61,018 bases of DNA, from assembly GCA_023436605.1 (NCBI GenBank), contig JAEZIQ010000100.1, positions 1-61,018 on the forward strand, written 5' to 3'. The stretch comes from Actinomycetes bacterium (GTDB lineage: Bacteria; Actinomycetota; Thermoleophilia; Solirubrobacterales; 70-9). Positions 16,938 through 26,500 of the stretch are shown here, piece after piece; the stretch's first letter is position 1, and each line of letters begins with the position of its first letter. A program made the translations under genes and the position numbers. Below the pieces are notes generated by a model that made no database searches, was not told the origin of the DNA, and was given only the letters and a program-made list of their open reading frames with translations.

Positions 16938-16983
16938 CCGGACAAGACTAGAGAGCGATGGCCCTGAGCCATAGGATGCGCGC
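16938..16983. promoter_or_regulatory. Compact divergent leaderless promoters
   Basis: Only 46 bases separate two divergent start codons. TAGTCT (16945-16950, minus) ends 7 nt before the DsbA-like GTG, and TAGGAT (16972-16977, plus) ends 6 nt before the exporter ATG. No ribosome site fits between box and start in either direction. Confidence 0.6.
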
Positions 16984-18573
16984 ATGGCACCAGGCGCAAA
17001 GGGAGAGGCTCCGGCGAAACAGGGTCTCGTCCTGCTCACCCTCATTCTGGTCGCGGGTGTAGCGAACCTCAACCTTGCTGTCGCCAACGTGGCCCTGCCG
17101 GACATCGGCAAGGACCTGGACGCCAGCCAGACCGGCCTCAATCTGGTTGCGGTCGGCTTCTCGCTCGGGCTGGCCGGTTCGGTGCTCTACCTCGGCGCCC
17201 TCGGCGACCGCTACGGACGCAAGACGATGCTGGTGCTCGGGACCACGATCTCGATCCCCGCGGCGCTGCTGGCCGGCTTCGCCCCGACCGTTGACGTCCT
17301 CTTCCTCGCCCGGGTGCTCGGCGGGCTCGCCGCGGGCATGGCCTTCCCGACCACCCTGGCCTTGATCACGGCACTTTGGTCGGGGGCGGCGCGAACCCGG
17401 TCGATCGCGCTCTGGTCCGGCATCGGCGGCGGTATTTCCGCGCTCGGCCCGCTGGTCTCCGGTGCCCTGCTGGAGCAGTTCGACTGGGGCTCGGTTTTCC
17501 TGATCACCATTCCCCTCGCTTTGATCGCCCTGGTCCTGGCGATCAGGTTCATCCCTTCACACGTGAACGAGACGACCGACCCGGTCGACAACCTGGGCGG
17601 CATCCTCTCGATCATCATGGTCGGCGGGGTCGTGCTGGCGATCAACTTCGTCTCGATGCCCGGCTACGGTGTGACCACGGCAGCGATGGCCGCGGTCGGC
17701 CTGGCTGCCGGGCTCGGGTTCTTCATCCAGCAGCGCCGGCAGGGACGGATCGGCAATCCGCTCTACGACCTCAGGATCGCCGGTCGCCGCACGTTCTGGG
17801 TGGCGGGCGCTGCGGGAATCATCGTTTTTGGCACCTTGATGGCGGCCATGTTCATCGGCCAGCAGTACCTGCAGAACGTGCTCGAGTACTCCACCCTCGG
17901 AGCCGGCGCGGCGATCCTGCCGGCTGCCGTCGCGATGATCCTCGCCGCACCGGTCTCGGCCCGTCTGGTTCACAGCCACGGCTCCCGGGTGACCCTGCTT
18001 TCCGGGTTCTTCTTCTGCCTGGTCGGCTTCGTGCTGATGTTCCTGCTGTGGGACGAGAACGCCGCCTATTGGAAGGTCTTCCTCGGTTACTTCCCGGTTG
18101 GCATCGGAGTAGGTCTGGCCGGCACCCCGGCCTCGAACTCACTGACCGGATCGGTGCCGGTCGACCGGGCCGGCATGGCTTCCGGCACCGCCGACCTCCA
18201 GCGCGATCTCGGCGGGGCGATCATGCAGTCGATCCTCGGCTCCGTCCTCACTTCGGCCTACGCCAGCTCCTTCGCTTCGCAGATCGCCAGCAACCAGCAG
18301 GCCAGCCAGCAGGTGAGCGAGTCGACCCAGACCCAGCTCGAACGGTCCTTCGGCAGCGCGGTCACGGTCGCCGAGCAACACAAGGAGTACGCACCCCAGA
18401 TCATCCACGCGGCGCAATCCGCCTTTCTCTCGGGGAGCGACTCTGCCTACGCGGTAGGCATCGCCGCGATCGCCCTGGGCGCAGTACTGATCTTCTTCGC
18501 CTACCCGAAGAAGGATCGCGAAGAGCAACTCTTGGCAGAATTCCACGCCGAGGACGCGGCAGCGGCCGCCTGA
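16984..18573 (+). CDS. MFS exporter, DHA2 (EmrB/QacA) family
   Basis: A second 14-helix DHA2 transporter of 529 residues. Helix 1 reads NLNLAVANVALPDIG, motif A is LGDRYGRKTML, and motif C lies in VLGGLAAGMAFPTTLALI. A periplasmic or loop region rich in Gln and Ser (about residues 435-460) precedes the last helix. It is expected to export a hydrophobic compound using the proton gradient. The thiolase gene starts 22 bases downstream on the same strand. The TAGGAT box six bases before the ATG implies leaderless translation. Its sequence differs clearly from the exporter at 13040. Confidence 0.9.
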   Translation: MAPGAKGEAPAKQGLVLLTLILVAGVANLNLAVANVALPDIGKDLDASQTGLNLVAVGFSLGLAGSVLYLGALGDRYGRKTMLVLGTTISIPAALLAGFAPTVDVLFLARVLGGLAAGMAFPTTLALITALWSGAARTRSIALWSGIGGGISALGPLVSGALLEQFDWGSVFLITIPLALIALVLAIRFIPSHVNETTDPVDNLGGILSIIMVGGVVLAINFVSMPGYGVTTAAMAAVGLAAGLGFFIQQRRQGRIGNPLYDLRIAGRRTFWVAGAAGIIVFGTLMAAMFIGQQYLQNVLEYSTLGAGAAILPAAVAMILAAPVSARLVHSHGSRVTLLSGFFFCLVGFVLMFLLWDENAAYWKVFLGYFPVGIGVGLAGTPASNSLTGSVPVDRAGMASGTADLQRDLGGAIMQSILGSVLTSAYASSFASQIASNQQASQQVSESTQTQLERSFGSAVTVAEQHKEYAPQIIHAAQSAFLSGSDSAYAVGIAAIALGAVLIFFAYPKKDREEQLLAEFHAEDAAAAA

Positions 18574-18595
18574 CACCCGAGGAGCAGGAGAACTG

Positions 18596-19786
18596 ATGAA
18601 CCGCACTTTCGTTATCGGCGTCGGCATGACCAAGTTCGACAAGCCCGGAACCAAGGAAGGCGATTACCCCGATTGGGCGGTCGAAGCAGGCACCAAGGCG
18701 CTCGAAGACGCCGGAATCACGTACGACGAAGTCGAAAGCGCCTACGTCGGCTACTGCTATGGCGAGTCGACTTCGGGCGAGCGGGCGGTCTACGGACTCG
18801 GCCTCAGTGGCATTCCGATCGTCAACGTGAACAACAACTGCTCGACCGGTTCCTCGGCCCTATACCTCGCCCGGCAGTCAGTCAAGGGCGGCCTCGCGGA
18901 TTGCGCCCTTGCACTCGGCTTCGAGAAGATGGAAAAGGGCTCGCTCGGTGCCAAGTACACCGACCGCACCCAGCCGCTCGACAAGCACTTCATCGAGCTG
19001 ACCCAGCTGCGCGAGTGGGAGGATGCTCCGCCCGCCCCGCAGATCTTCGGCGCGGCCGGCCGCGAGCACATGGAGAAGTACGGCTCGAAGCCGGAGCATT
19101 TCGCCTGGATCGGCTACAAGAACCACAAGCATTCGGTCAACAATCCGTACGCCCAGTTCCAGGACGAGTACACGCTTCAGCAGATCCAGGAAGCCCCGGA
19201 GATCTACGCTCCGCTGACCAAGCTCCAGTGCTCCCCCACCTCGGACGGTTCGGGCGCGGCGATCGTCGCCTCGGAGAAGTTCGTCGACGCACACGACCTC
19301 TGGGACCGGGCGATCGAGATCACCGGCCAGGCCCTGGTCACCGACACCAAGGCAACCTTCGATGACGACAGCGCGATCAGCCTGGTCGGCTACGAGATGA
19401 GCCGGCTGGCCGCCGAACAGGCCCTGAGCGAAGCCGGTACCGGGATCGACGAGGTCGACGTGGTCGAACTCCACGACTGCTTCTCGGCCAACGAACTGAT
19501 CACCTACGAGGCGCTCGGCCTGGCCGAGAAGGGTCACGGCCACGAACTGGTCGAGGCCGAGGCCACCACCTACGGCGGCACGACCGTGGTCAACCCGTCC
19601 GGTGGCCTGATCTCGAAGGGTCACCCGCTCGGTGCGACCGGCCTCGCCCAGTGCTCGGAGCTCACCTGGCAGCTGCGGGGCAACGCCGATGCCCGTCAGG
19701 TCGACGGTGCCGGCAAGGCCCTCCAGCACAACATCGGCCTCGGTGGCGCCGCCGTGGTCACGGTTTACGAGAAGCCCGCCGCCTGA
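18596..19786 (+). CDS. SCP2-type thiolase / lipid-transfer-protein-like acetyltransferase
   Basis: The 396-residue protein belongs to the SCP-x/thiolase branch. The acyl-accepting cysteine is Cys82 in NNNCSTGS, and the C-terminal GHPLGATG and HNIGLGG motifs complete the active site. Such proteins act in beta-oxidation or sterol side-chain breakdown, cleaving 3-ketoacyl-CoA, though many lack measured activity. It has a good ribosome site (GAGGAGCAGGAG) close to ATG, unlike the leaderless neighbours, as expected for a second gene in an operon. No DUF35 or acyl-CoA dehydrogenase gene sits next to it. Confidence 0.9.
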   Translation: MNRTFVIGVGMTKFDKPGTKEGDYPDWAVEAGTKALEDAGITYDEVESAYVGYCYGESTSGERAVYGLGLSGIPIVNVNNNCSTGSSALYLARQSVKGGLADCALALGFEKMEKGSLGAKYTDRTQPLDKHFIELTQLREWEDAPPAPQIFGAAGREHMEKYGSKPEHFAWIGYKNHKHSVNNPYAQFQDEYTLQQIQEAPEIYAPLTKLQCSPTSDGSGAAIVASEKFVDAHDLWDRAIEITGQALVTDTKATFDDDSAISLVGYEMSRLAAEQALSEAGTGIDEVDVVELHDCFSANELITYEALGLAEKGHGHELVEAEATTYGGTTVVNPSGGLISKGHPLGATGLAQCSELTWQLRGNADARQVDGAGKALQHNIGLGGAAVVTVYEKPAA

Positions 19787-19829
19787 GCTGACTTCCAGGA
19801 TTCGCCGAGGCCAGACCTCGTCTTGATTC

Positions 19830-20456
19830 TCAGCCTTCGAAGAAGCGCTGGATTCCGCTGAGCATCAGCTGGATGCCGATGGTCGCGATCAGCAGGCCGC
19901 CGACCTTGGTGAAGATCGCCTCGGCCTGCTCGGAGAGCTTCAGGTACTTCGAGACCAGCAGGTGACCGATCGGCAGGAGAATCACTGCCACGGCGACGGC
20001 GACCAGGGCGACGATCGTGCCCTCACCGTTCTCGGCCGAAGCGGCGATCGTGATCACGGTGGTTATCGCCCCCGGTCCGGCCACGAAGGGAATCGCGTAG
20101 GGGACGATCACGCTGCCGTCGAAGCTCTCCGGCTGCTCGCGTGATTCCTTGCCCCCCTGGGCCCGGCTCGGCTCGCCGCCGAAGAGCATTTCGAAACCCA
20201 TCATCGCCACGATCAGGCCGCCGGCCACCCCGAAGGCGCCAAGGTTGATGCCGAGGATGTCGAGCAGTTCCCTCCCGACCAGGGCGGCGGTGAAGAGCAC
20301 CACGGCAACCGCGATGGTGATCCGACGGACGTACTCCACCCGTCGTTCCGGTTCGGCCGCGGTCAACTGGCGGAAAAATATTCCGCGGGTGACCGGGTCC
20401 GTGATCACGATCACGGCCACGATCGACTGCAGGTAGAAGTTGAGATCGACCTCCAT
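19830..20456 (-). CDS. MarC/UPF0056-family membrane protein
   Basis: The 208-residue protein has about six membrane helices in the MarC (UPF0056) arrangement. The ITDPVTRGIFFRQLTA segment after helix 1 and the VPYAIPFVAGPGAITTVI signature of helix 4 are diagnostic. The family's transport role is unresolved; earlier links to multiple antibiotic resistance were withdrawn. TAGCCT at 20467-20472 lies 10 nt before the ATG and could drive a short-leader transcript. It is convergent with the thiolase gene. Confidence 0.9.
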   Translation of the reverse strand: MEVDLNFYLQSIVAVIVITDPVTRGIFFRQLTAAEPERRVEYVRRITIAVAVVLFTAALVGRELLDILGINLGAFGVAGGLIVAMMGFEMLFGGEPSRAQGGKESREQPESFDGSVIVPYAIPFVAGPGAITTVITIAASAENGEGTIVALVAVAVAVILLPIGHLLVSKYLKLSEQAEAIFTKVGGLLIATIGIQLMLSGIQRFFEG

Positions 20457-20524
20457 GCCCCCGGGCAGGCTAGCGTCACGACCGGTCGCTTCCGGTGCCG
20501 GGCGGCTCTGAATATTCTCCGCCG

Positions 20525-21139
20525 ATGGACCGGACCGACTGGTTGCTGATCTTTCTCGCTGCCGCCTATCTGGTCGTGATCGCGGTCGGCGTCGCGGGTT
20601 CGAACCTTCACTCCAGTGCCGAACGGGTCGCCGAGGGTGATGTGTGGCTGCTCCTGACGAGCGCCCTCAATGTGGTCCCGGAACTGGATATACCCCAATG
20701 GATCCTGCTCGCGGCGAGCATCACGGTCGTGGTCTGGCGATGTGGCCCGAAGCTCTGGTGGAGCGTCGCACTCGCCGGACACGTCGGGGCGGCGCTGATC
20801 TCCTACCTGGTGATCGGTCTGGCCGTGGCAATCGGATCGGGTTCAGCCGACACCACTGCGGCTGAATCCGACTACGGAATCTCGATCATCCTGGCGGCGA
20901 CCCTGGGGGCGCTGGCCGCCAGCGGGTTCGCGGTCCCTTCGTCCGCGCGGACCCGGGGCGACCGGGTCTCGATCGTGCTCGGACTGATCGGACTTGCCGG
21001 CATGATCGCCTTCTCGGTCGGCTGGTACGACATGCAGCACGTGATCGGATACGCGATCGGGTTTGTCCTGACCGGGTGGCTGCTCGACCGCGGGACCTTC
21101 AGCTGGACCCGGCCACGTTTCGGTCACGGATCAAAGTAG
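20525..21139 (+). CDS. Rhomboid-like integral membrane protein
   Basis: The 204-residue protein has about six membrane helices. The spacing of His86 in AGHVGAALIS, Ser120 in DYGIS and His172 in QHVIGYAIG resembles the rhomboid helix-2 His, helix-4 GxS and helix-6 His positions of actinobacterial rhomboid-like proteins. The GxS motif lacks the usual following Gly, so intramembrane protease activity is uncertain. TATTCT (20513-20518) ends six bases before ATG, and I choose this start over an upstream in-frame one. The DMT transporter gene begins 10 bases downstream. Confidence 0.55.
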   Translation: MDRTDWLLIFLAAAYLVVIAVGVAGSNLHSSAERVAEGDVWLLLTSALNVVPELDIPQWILLAASITVVVWRCGPKLWWSVALAGHVGAALISYLVIGLAVAIGSGSADTTAAESDYGISIILAATLGALAASGFAVPSSARTRGDRVSIVLGLIGLAGMIAFSVGWYDMQHVIGYAIGFVLTGWLLDRGTFSWTRPRFGHGSK

Positions 21140-21149
21140 GTTCCCACCC

Positions 21150-21989
21150 GTGGAATTCGTCCTCGGCATTCTCGCCGCCGCCTTCTTTGCCCTCGGAACC
21201 GTCCTCCGGCAGAAGGTCGCCCAGGAAGTTCCCGACGAAGAGGTTCAGAACGCCGGACTCCTGATCCAGTTGGCCAAGCGACCGGTCTGGATGGCGGGCA
21301 TCGTGGTCGATGGGCTCGGGTTCCTCTGCCAGGCGGCGGCGCTTCACTTTGGCCAGCTGGCCGTGGTCCAGCCGCTGTTGGCCACGGCCGTGGTCTTCGC
21401 CCTGCCCTTCGGGGTACTGATCCTGCGGCGTCGGATCACCCGAGCCGACATCACCGGGGCCCTCGCCGTCACCGCAGGACTGATCTTCTTCCTGGTCATG
21501 GCCGACCCCAAGGACGGCGTTGACGACGCGTCGACCATGGGCTGGGTCATCAGCGGCGGTATCGCCGGTGCGATCTGCCTGATCCTGGTCCTTGCCGCCC
21601 GGAGCCGCCCGCCGCGGGCCAAGGCGGCGCTGCTCGGTTCCGCCGCCGGAATCCTCTTCGGCTTCAGCGCCGGGCTGACCCTGACCGTGGTCGATAACCT
21701 CGGCGAGGGGATCGTGCCGCTACTTACCGATTGGCATCTCTACGCGCTGATCGCCGTCGGCTGGATCAGCATGACGATCAGTCAGCAGGCGCTACAGACC
21801 GGCTCGCTCGCGCCGGCGGTCTCGACCCAGATGTCGCTCGACCCGGTGGTCAGCATCCTGCTCGGCGTGCTGATCTTCCAGGAGGAGGTCGACGACACCT
21901 TCTTCGAAGCCGTGGTCGCCCTGGCCGGGCTGGCCGTGATGATAGGCGGCCTCATCTATCTGGCCGGCGCCCAGTCCGACCAGACCTGA
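21150..21989 (+). CDS. DMT/EamA-superfamily transporter
   Basis: This 279-residue protein has nine or ten membrane helices in the repeated five-helix pattern of the drug/metabolite transporter superfamily. Conserved stretches include ALGTVLRQKVAQ in helix 1, QPLLATAVVFALPFG, and PAVSTQMSLDPVVSILLGVLIFQE near the C-terminus. The overall look is closest to the NIPA-like subgroup, but the substrate is unknown. GTG is the start; TAGGTT (21137-21142) ends seven bases before it, overlapping the end of the rhomboid-like gene. It stops one base before the convergent permease gene. Confidence 0.8.
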   Translation: MEFVLGILAAAFFALGTVLRQKVAQEVPDEEVQNAGLLIQLAKRPVWMAGIVVDGLGFLCQAAALHFGQLAVVQPLLATAVVFALPFGVLILRRRITRADITGALAVTAGLIFFLVMADPKDGVDDASTMGWVISGGIAGAICLILVLAARSRPPRAKAALLGSAAGILFGFSAGLTLTVVDNLGEGIVPLLTDWHLYALIAVGWISMTISQQALQTGSLAPAVSTQMSLDPVVSILLGVLIFQEEVDDTFFEAVVALAGLAVMIGGLIYLAGAQSDQT

Positions 21990-21990
21990 G

Positions 21991-23514
21991 TCAGCTGACG
22001 CGGTTGGGTTCGGCCGAAGCTTCCTTGTTCGCGGCCACGTCGGTAGCGATCACCGACATGATTTCCCGGCTGCGTCGGCGACCATAGAAGAAAAAGAGGA
22101 GCAGCCCGAGGACCAGCCAGACCCCGAGCCGGATCCAGGTATCGGGCGGCAGGGTGAGCATCAGGGCCAGGGAAGCGAGGATCCCGAGCGGAGCGATCAG
22201 CCAGACCGCCGGCACCCGGAAGGGACGGGGCGTGTCGGGGTGGGTCCTGCGCAGGACAAGCACGCCGGAACAGACCAGCAGGAACGAGAAGAGGGTGCCG
22301 ATTGAGACCAGTTCGCCGAGCACCGTTATCGGCAGAAGCGAGGCGATGATCGCACCCGCGATGCCACAGACGATCGTGGTGAAAACCGGTGTCTTGAACC
22401 GCGGGCTGACCTTGCCGAAGCGCCCGGGCAAGAGGCCGTCCTCCGACATCCGCATCAGGATCCGGGTCTGGCCGTAGAAGGTGACCAGCACCGTGGCGAA
22501 GAGTCCGATCACGGCGGCAACGCTGATCAGCTCGTCGAGCCACTGTATTCCCGGCACCGCCTTGAGCGCCTCGGAAATCGGATCGGCGACGTTGAGAGTG
22601 TCGTAGGGCACCAGCCCGGTCATGACAAGTCCGATCACCACATAGAGGGTGGTCGAGATGATCACCGTGCCGAGCAGGCCGATCGGGACCGTGCGCTGAG
22701 GGTTGCGCGACTCGCCGGCCGCAGTCGAGACCGCGTCGAAGCCGACGTAGGCGAAGAAGACGATGCCGGCCGCCTGGATCACACCCGAAACACCGAAATC
22801 CCCGAAGCCGCCCTCGTTGGCGGGGATGAACGGGGTCCAGTTGGAAGCGTCGACGTGAAAGGCGCCGACCACGACGAAGAGCAGCAGAGCGCCCAGCTTC
22901 AGGGCGACCATGACGTTGTTCGCCCTGACCGATTCCTTCGTTCCGATCACCAGCAGGAAAGTGGTCAGGACGACCACGATGAAGGCGGGCAGGTTGAAGA
23001 TCCCGCCCTCCTCGAAGGGCGGGTTGGCGAGTTCTTGGGGCACATGTATCCCCACCGTCTCGAGCAGGCTGACCGCATAACCGGCCCAGCCCACCGCCAC
23101 GGTCGAAGCGGCGAACAGGTACTCGAGCAACAGGTCCCAGCCGATGAACCAGGCCATGAAGACGCCGAAGGCGGCGAAGACGTAGGAGTAGGTCGAGCCG
23201 GCGATCGGGATCATTGCCGCCATCTCGGCATAACAGAGAGCGGTCAGTCCGGCGGCGATCCCGGCCAGAACGAACGAGATGATCACCGCGGGGCCGGCAT
23301 GCTCGGCCGCGGCGGTACCGGCAATCACGAAGATGCCGGCCCCGACCACGCTGGCGATGCCGAGCATGGTCAGCGAAACCGGGCCGAAAGCTTGCGAGTC
23401 GAGACGCTCGCGATCACGCTCGGCCTGGGTCAGGATGTTGCCCAGGCGATCGACCTTGATGCCTCCGCCCGCGGGCGACTGCTTCCCTCCCGTTGTCTCC
23501 CCGGACGACGACAT
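21991..23514 (-). CDS. APC-superfamily amino acid permease
   Basis: The 507-residue protein has about 12-14 membrane helices. It carries the APC unwound-helix motif GIASVVGAGIFVIAGTAA in helix 1 and IFFAYVGFDAVSTAAGE in helix 6, typical of the cationic amino acid transporter (CAT) type. It would import amino acids by proton symport. TAGGAT (23521-23526) ends six bases before the ATG. The gene is divergent from the LysRS fusion gene, 50 bases away, a notable pairing because a basic amino acid permease would feed lysine to that enzyme; this link is inference. Confidence 0.9.
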   Translation of the reverse strand: MSSSGETTGGKQSPAGGGIKVDRLGNILTQAERDRERLDSQAFGPVSLTMLGIASVVGAGIFVIAGTAAAEHAGPAVIISFVLAGIAAGLTALCYAEMAAMIPIAGSTYSYVFAAFGVFMAWFIGWDLLLEYLFAASTVAVGWAGYAVSLLETVGIHVPQELANPPFEEGGIFNLPAFIVVVLTTFLLVIGTKESVRANNVMVALKLGALLLFVVVGAFHVDASNWTPFIPANEGGFGDFGVSGVIQAAGIVFFAYVGFDAVSTAAGESRNPQRTVPIGLLGTVIISTTLYVVIGLVMTGLVPYDTLNVADPISEALKAVPGIQWLDELISVAAVIGLFATVLVTFYGQTRILMRMSEDGLLPGRFGKVSPRFKTPVFTTIVCGIAGAIIASLLPITVLGELVSIGTLFSFLLVCSGVLVLRRTHPDTPRPFRVPAVWLIAPLGILASLALMLTLPPDTWIRLGVWLVLGLLLFFFYGRRRSREIMSVIATDVAANKEASAEPNRVS

Positions 23515-23564
23515 GGCGAGATCCTACAGTCGGCCTCCGGGGGAACCGGTAGCCTGCGCCCTCG
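23515..23564. promoter_or_regulatory. Divergent promoter region, permease / LysRS fusion
   Basis: TAGGAT (23521-23526, minus) serves the permease with 6 nt to its ATG. TAGCCT (23550-23555, plus) ends 9 nt before the LysRS fusion ATG. There is no ribosome site for either gene. Confidence 0.55.
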
Positions 23565-26500
23565 ATGAACGAGGGAGCAGACGAACCGCGAACGCCGGTG
23601 AAGAAGTCATTCGTTGAGCTCGAGCGGGAGCATCGTCTGGGCAAGCTCGATGACCTCCGTGAGCGCGGCATCACCCCTTACCCCGCGAGCTTCGACCGCG
23701 ACCACACGGTTGCCGAAGTCCGGGATGAATTCGGTTCGATCGCGGCCGGGGAGGTCAACCCCGCGAAGGTGGCGATCGCCGGCCGCCTGATGCTGATCCG
23801 GGATCACGGCGGGATCATCTTCGCCAGCCTCCGGGACCAGACCGGCACCGTCCAGGTGTCCTTCGAGAAGGACCGGATTGACGAGCAGGGTTTCCGGGAC
23901 GCGCTCTCCCTCGATCGCGGCGACTGGGTCGGAATCAAAGGGTCGCCGATGGGCGCGAAGTCCGGTGAGCTGACGGTCACCGCCGATTCACTGGTGATGC
24001 TCTCAAAGTCGCTCCGCGCCCTGCCCGACAAGCACCGGGGCCTGACCGACACCGACACCCGCCTGCGCGAGCGTTACCTCGACCTGATCGCCAACCCGGA
24101 GATCCGCCCCGTCTTCGACATCCGCTCGAAAGTGATTGCCTCGGTCCGGAACACCCTGATCGACAGGGGCTTCACGGAGGTCGAGACGCCGGTATTGGCG
24201 GCCCAGGCCGGGGGAGCCGCGGCCCGTCCGTTCATCACGCACCACAACGCGCTCGACATCGACATGTACCTGCGGATCGCGCTGGAGTTGCCGTTGAAAC
24301 GTCTGGTCGTCGGCGGGTTCGAACGGGTCTTCGAGATCGGCCGGGTCTTCCGCAACGAGGGTCTCGACACGCGCCACAACCCGGAATTCACCTTGCTCGA
24401 GGCCTACCAGGCGCTCGGTGATTACCACGACATGATGGACCTGGTCGAAGCGATCTGTTCGAATGCGGCGCTCGAAGCGATCGGACGGACCGAGGTCGAG
24501 GTCGACGGCCAGAAGGTCGACCTCAAGGCTCCCTGGAAGCGGATCACCATGGCCGACCTGATCAAGGAGGTGACCGGCGAGACGATGCACCCGTCGATGC
24601 CGGTCGAGGAGGCCCGGGCCATCTGTGACCGGCATGAAGTCGAGTACGAGGACTTCTGGGGTTCCGGCCGCCTGATGGCCGAGGTCGCCGACGAGTGCTG
24701 CGAGCACACGATGATCCAGCCGACGATCGTCTGCGACTACCCGCAGGAGGTCTCACCGCTGGCCAAGGTGCACCGCGACGACCCGTACCTGACCGAGCGT
24801 TTCGAAGTGGTCGTGGCTGGCCGCGAACTGGCCAACGCCTACTCCGAACTGAACGACCCGGTCGACCAGAAAGCCCGCTTCGAGGAAGAAGCCAAGGCGA
24901 AGGAGCAGGGCGACGACGAAGCTGAGAGCGTCGATGACGACTACATCCGCGCGCTCGAGTACGGCCTGCCGCCAACCGGTGGCCTGGGCATCGGGCTCGA
25001 CCGCCTGATCATGCTGATCAGCGAGCAGCAGGCGATCCGTGACGTGCTGCTCTTCCCGGCGATGCGGCCCGAAGAAGGGCAGGGCGCCACCCGGCTGACC
25101 GGCCAGACCCTGCCGACGGCGGCCGAGATGGCACTGCGTTCCGCCACCGCGCCGGTCGACCCCGCTGCTACCGACTCCGCCGCGCAGGCCGATGACGCCG
25201 CCGCCGAAGTTCCGGGGATCGCCAAGGTCGGACCGGCCACACTCAGCGGTACCCCTGCCACGTTCGAGCCCGTCCGGCCCCGGCCGAACCTGCTGGCCCG
25301 CAAGGTACTTGGCTGGATGACCGCGCTCGCCGGAATCGCTTTCCTGCTCGCCGCCGTACCGGTCCTGAGCAGCTCCCTCGGCCTGGGCCGCCTGATCGAC
25401 TCGGTTTCTTCCGAGGTCTCTGGACACGTCGTCGCAGTCGTGATCGGCCTCGTCCTGCTGGTCATTGCCAACCAGCTCCGGCACGGCAAGCGCCGGGCCT
25501 GGCTGGTCGCGATCCTGCTCTTCGGGATCGCCGCGGTCGCGCACACCCTCAAGGGACCGGACCCGATCGTGGTGATCTACTCGCTGGTCATGCTGGCCCT
25601 CTTGGCCTGGTACCGCGACTCCTTCGGTGGCCGGCCCGACCCGGCCACCCTGCTCGACGCGCTCCGTTTCGTCCCGCTCTACCTGCTGGCGATCTTCGTG
25701 TTCAGCTTTGGCACGATGCTGCTCGAACAGAACCACATACGGGAGACGCTCACTTTCGGTGGCATGCTGGAGACCACCGTGGTCGGCCTGGCCGGATTCG
25801 ACGGTCCGTACACCTACCAGGGCAGGTTCTTCGCCGACTTCTTCCCGGCGGCGCTGTTTGCCCTCGGGATCGCCGGACTGGCCCTCTTCGCGCTGCTGAT
25901 CTTCCGTGCGGTCGCGCTCAAGGCCGAGCCCTCGAACGCCGATCGCGAAAGGGCCTCCGATCTGGTCCACAAGTACGGCAGCGGCACCCTCGACTACTTC
26001 GCCCTGCGTTCCGACAAGAGCTACTTCTTCACCCACCGGGGTGACGCGATGATCGCTTTCACCTACATCAGCGGCTACGCCCTGGTGGCCGCCGATCCGA
26101 TCGGGGCGCCCGGATCGAAAGACCGGATCCTCGATCAGTTCATCGCTTTCTGCCGCGACCGCAACTGGAAGGTCGCGTTCCTCGCCGCCCGCGAGGCCGA
26201 CCTTGACCTCTACGCGGCCCGGGGCTTCCGCTCGGTCTACCTCGGCGACGAGGCGATCATTCCCTGCGACCGCTTCACCCTCGAGGGCAGCAAGATGAAG
26301 TCGGTCCGCTCGACCGTGCGCAAGGTCGACAAGCACGCCACCTTCCGGATGATCCGCGAATCAGAAGCGAGTCCGGAACTCTGCGCCCAGCTCAACCAGA
26401 TCCGGGAACGCTGGCGTGACGGGGCCGACGAGCGCGGGTTCACGATGGACCTCGGCACCGATGTCGAAGGCGAGAACCCGGACTTCCTGCTGGCGATCGC

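Noticed and set aside
24753..26336. A 527-codon minus-strand frame
   Set aside because: It is antisense to the LysRS-MprF gene, which has clear synthetase and DUF2156 motifs.
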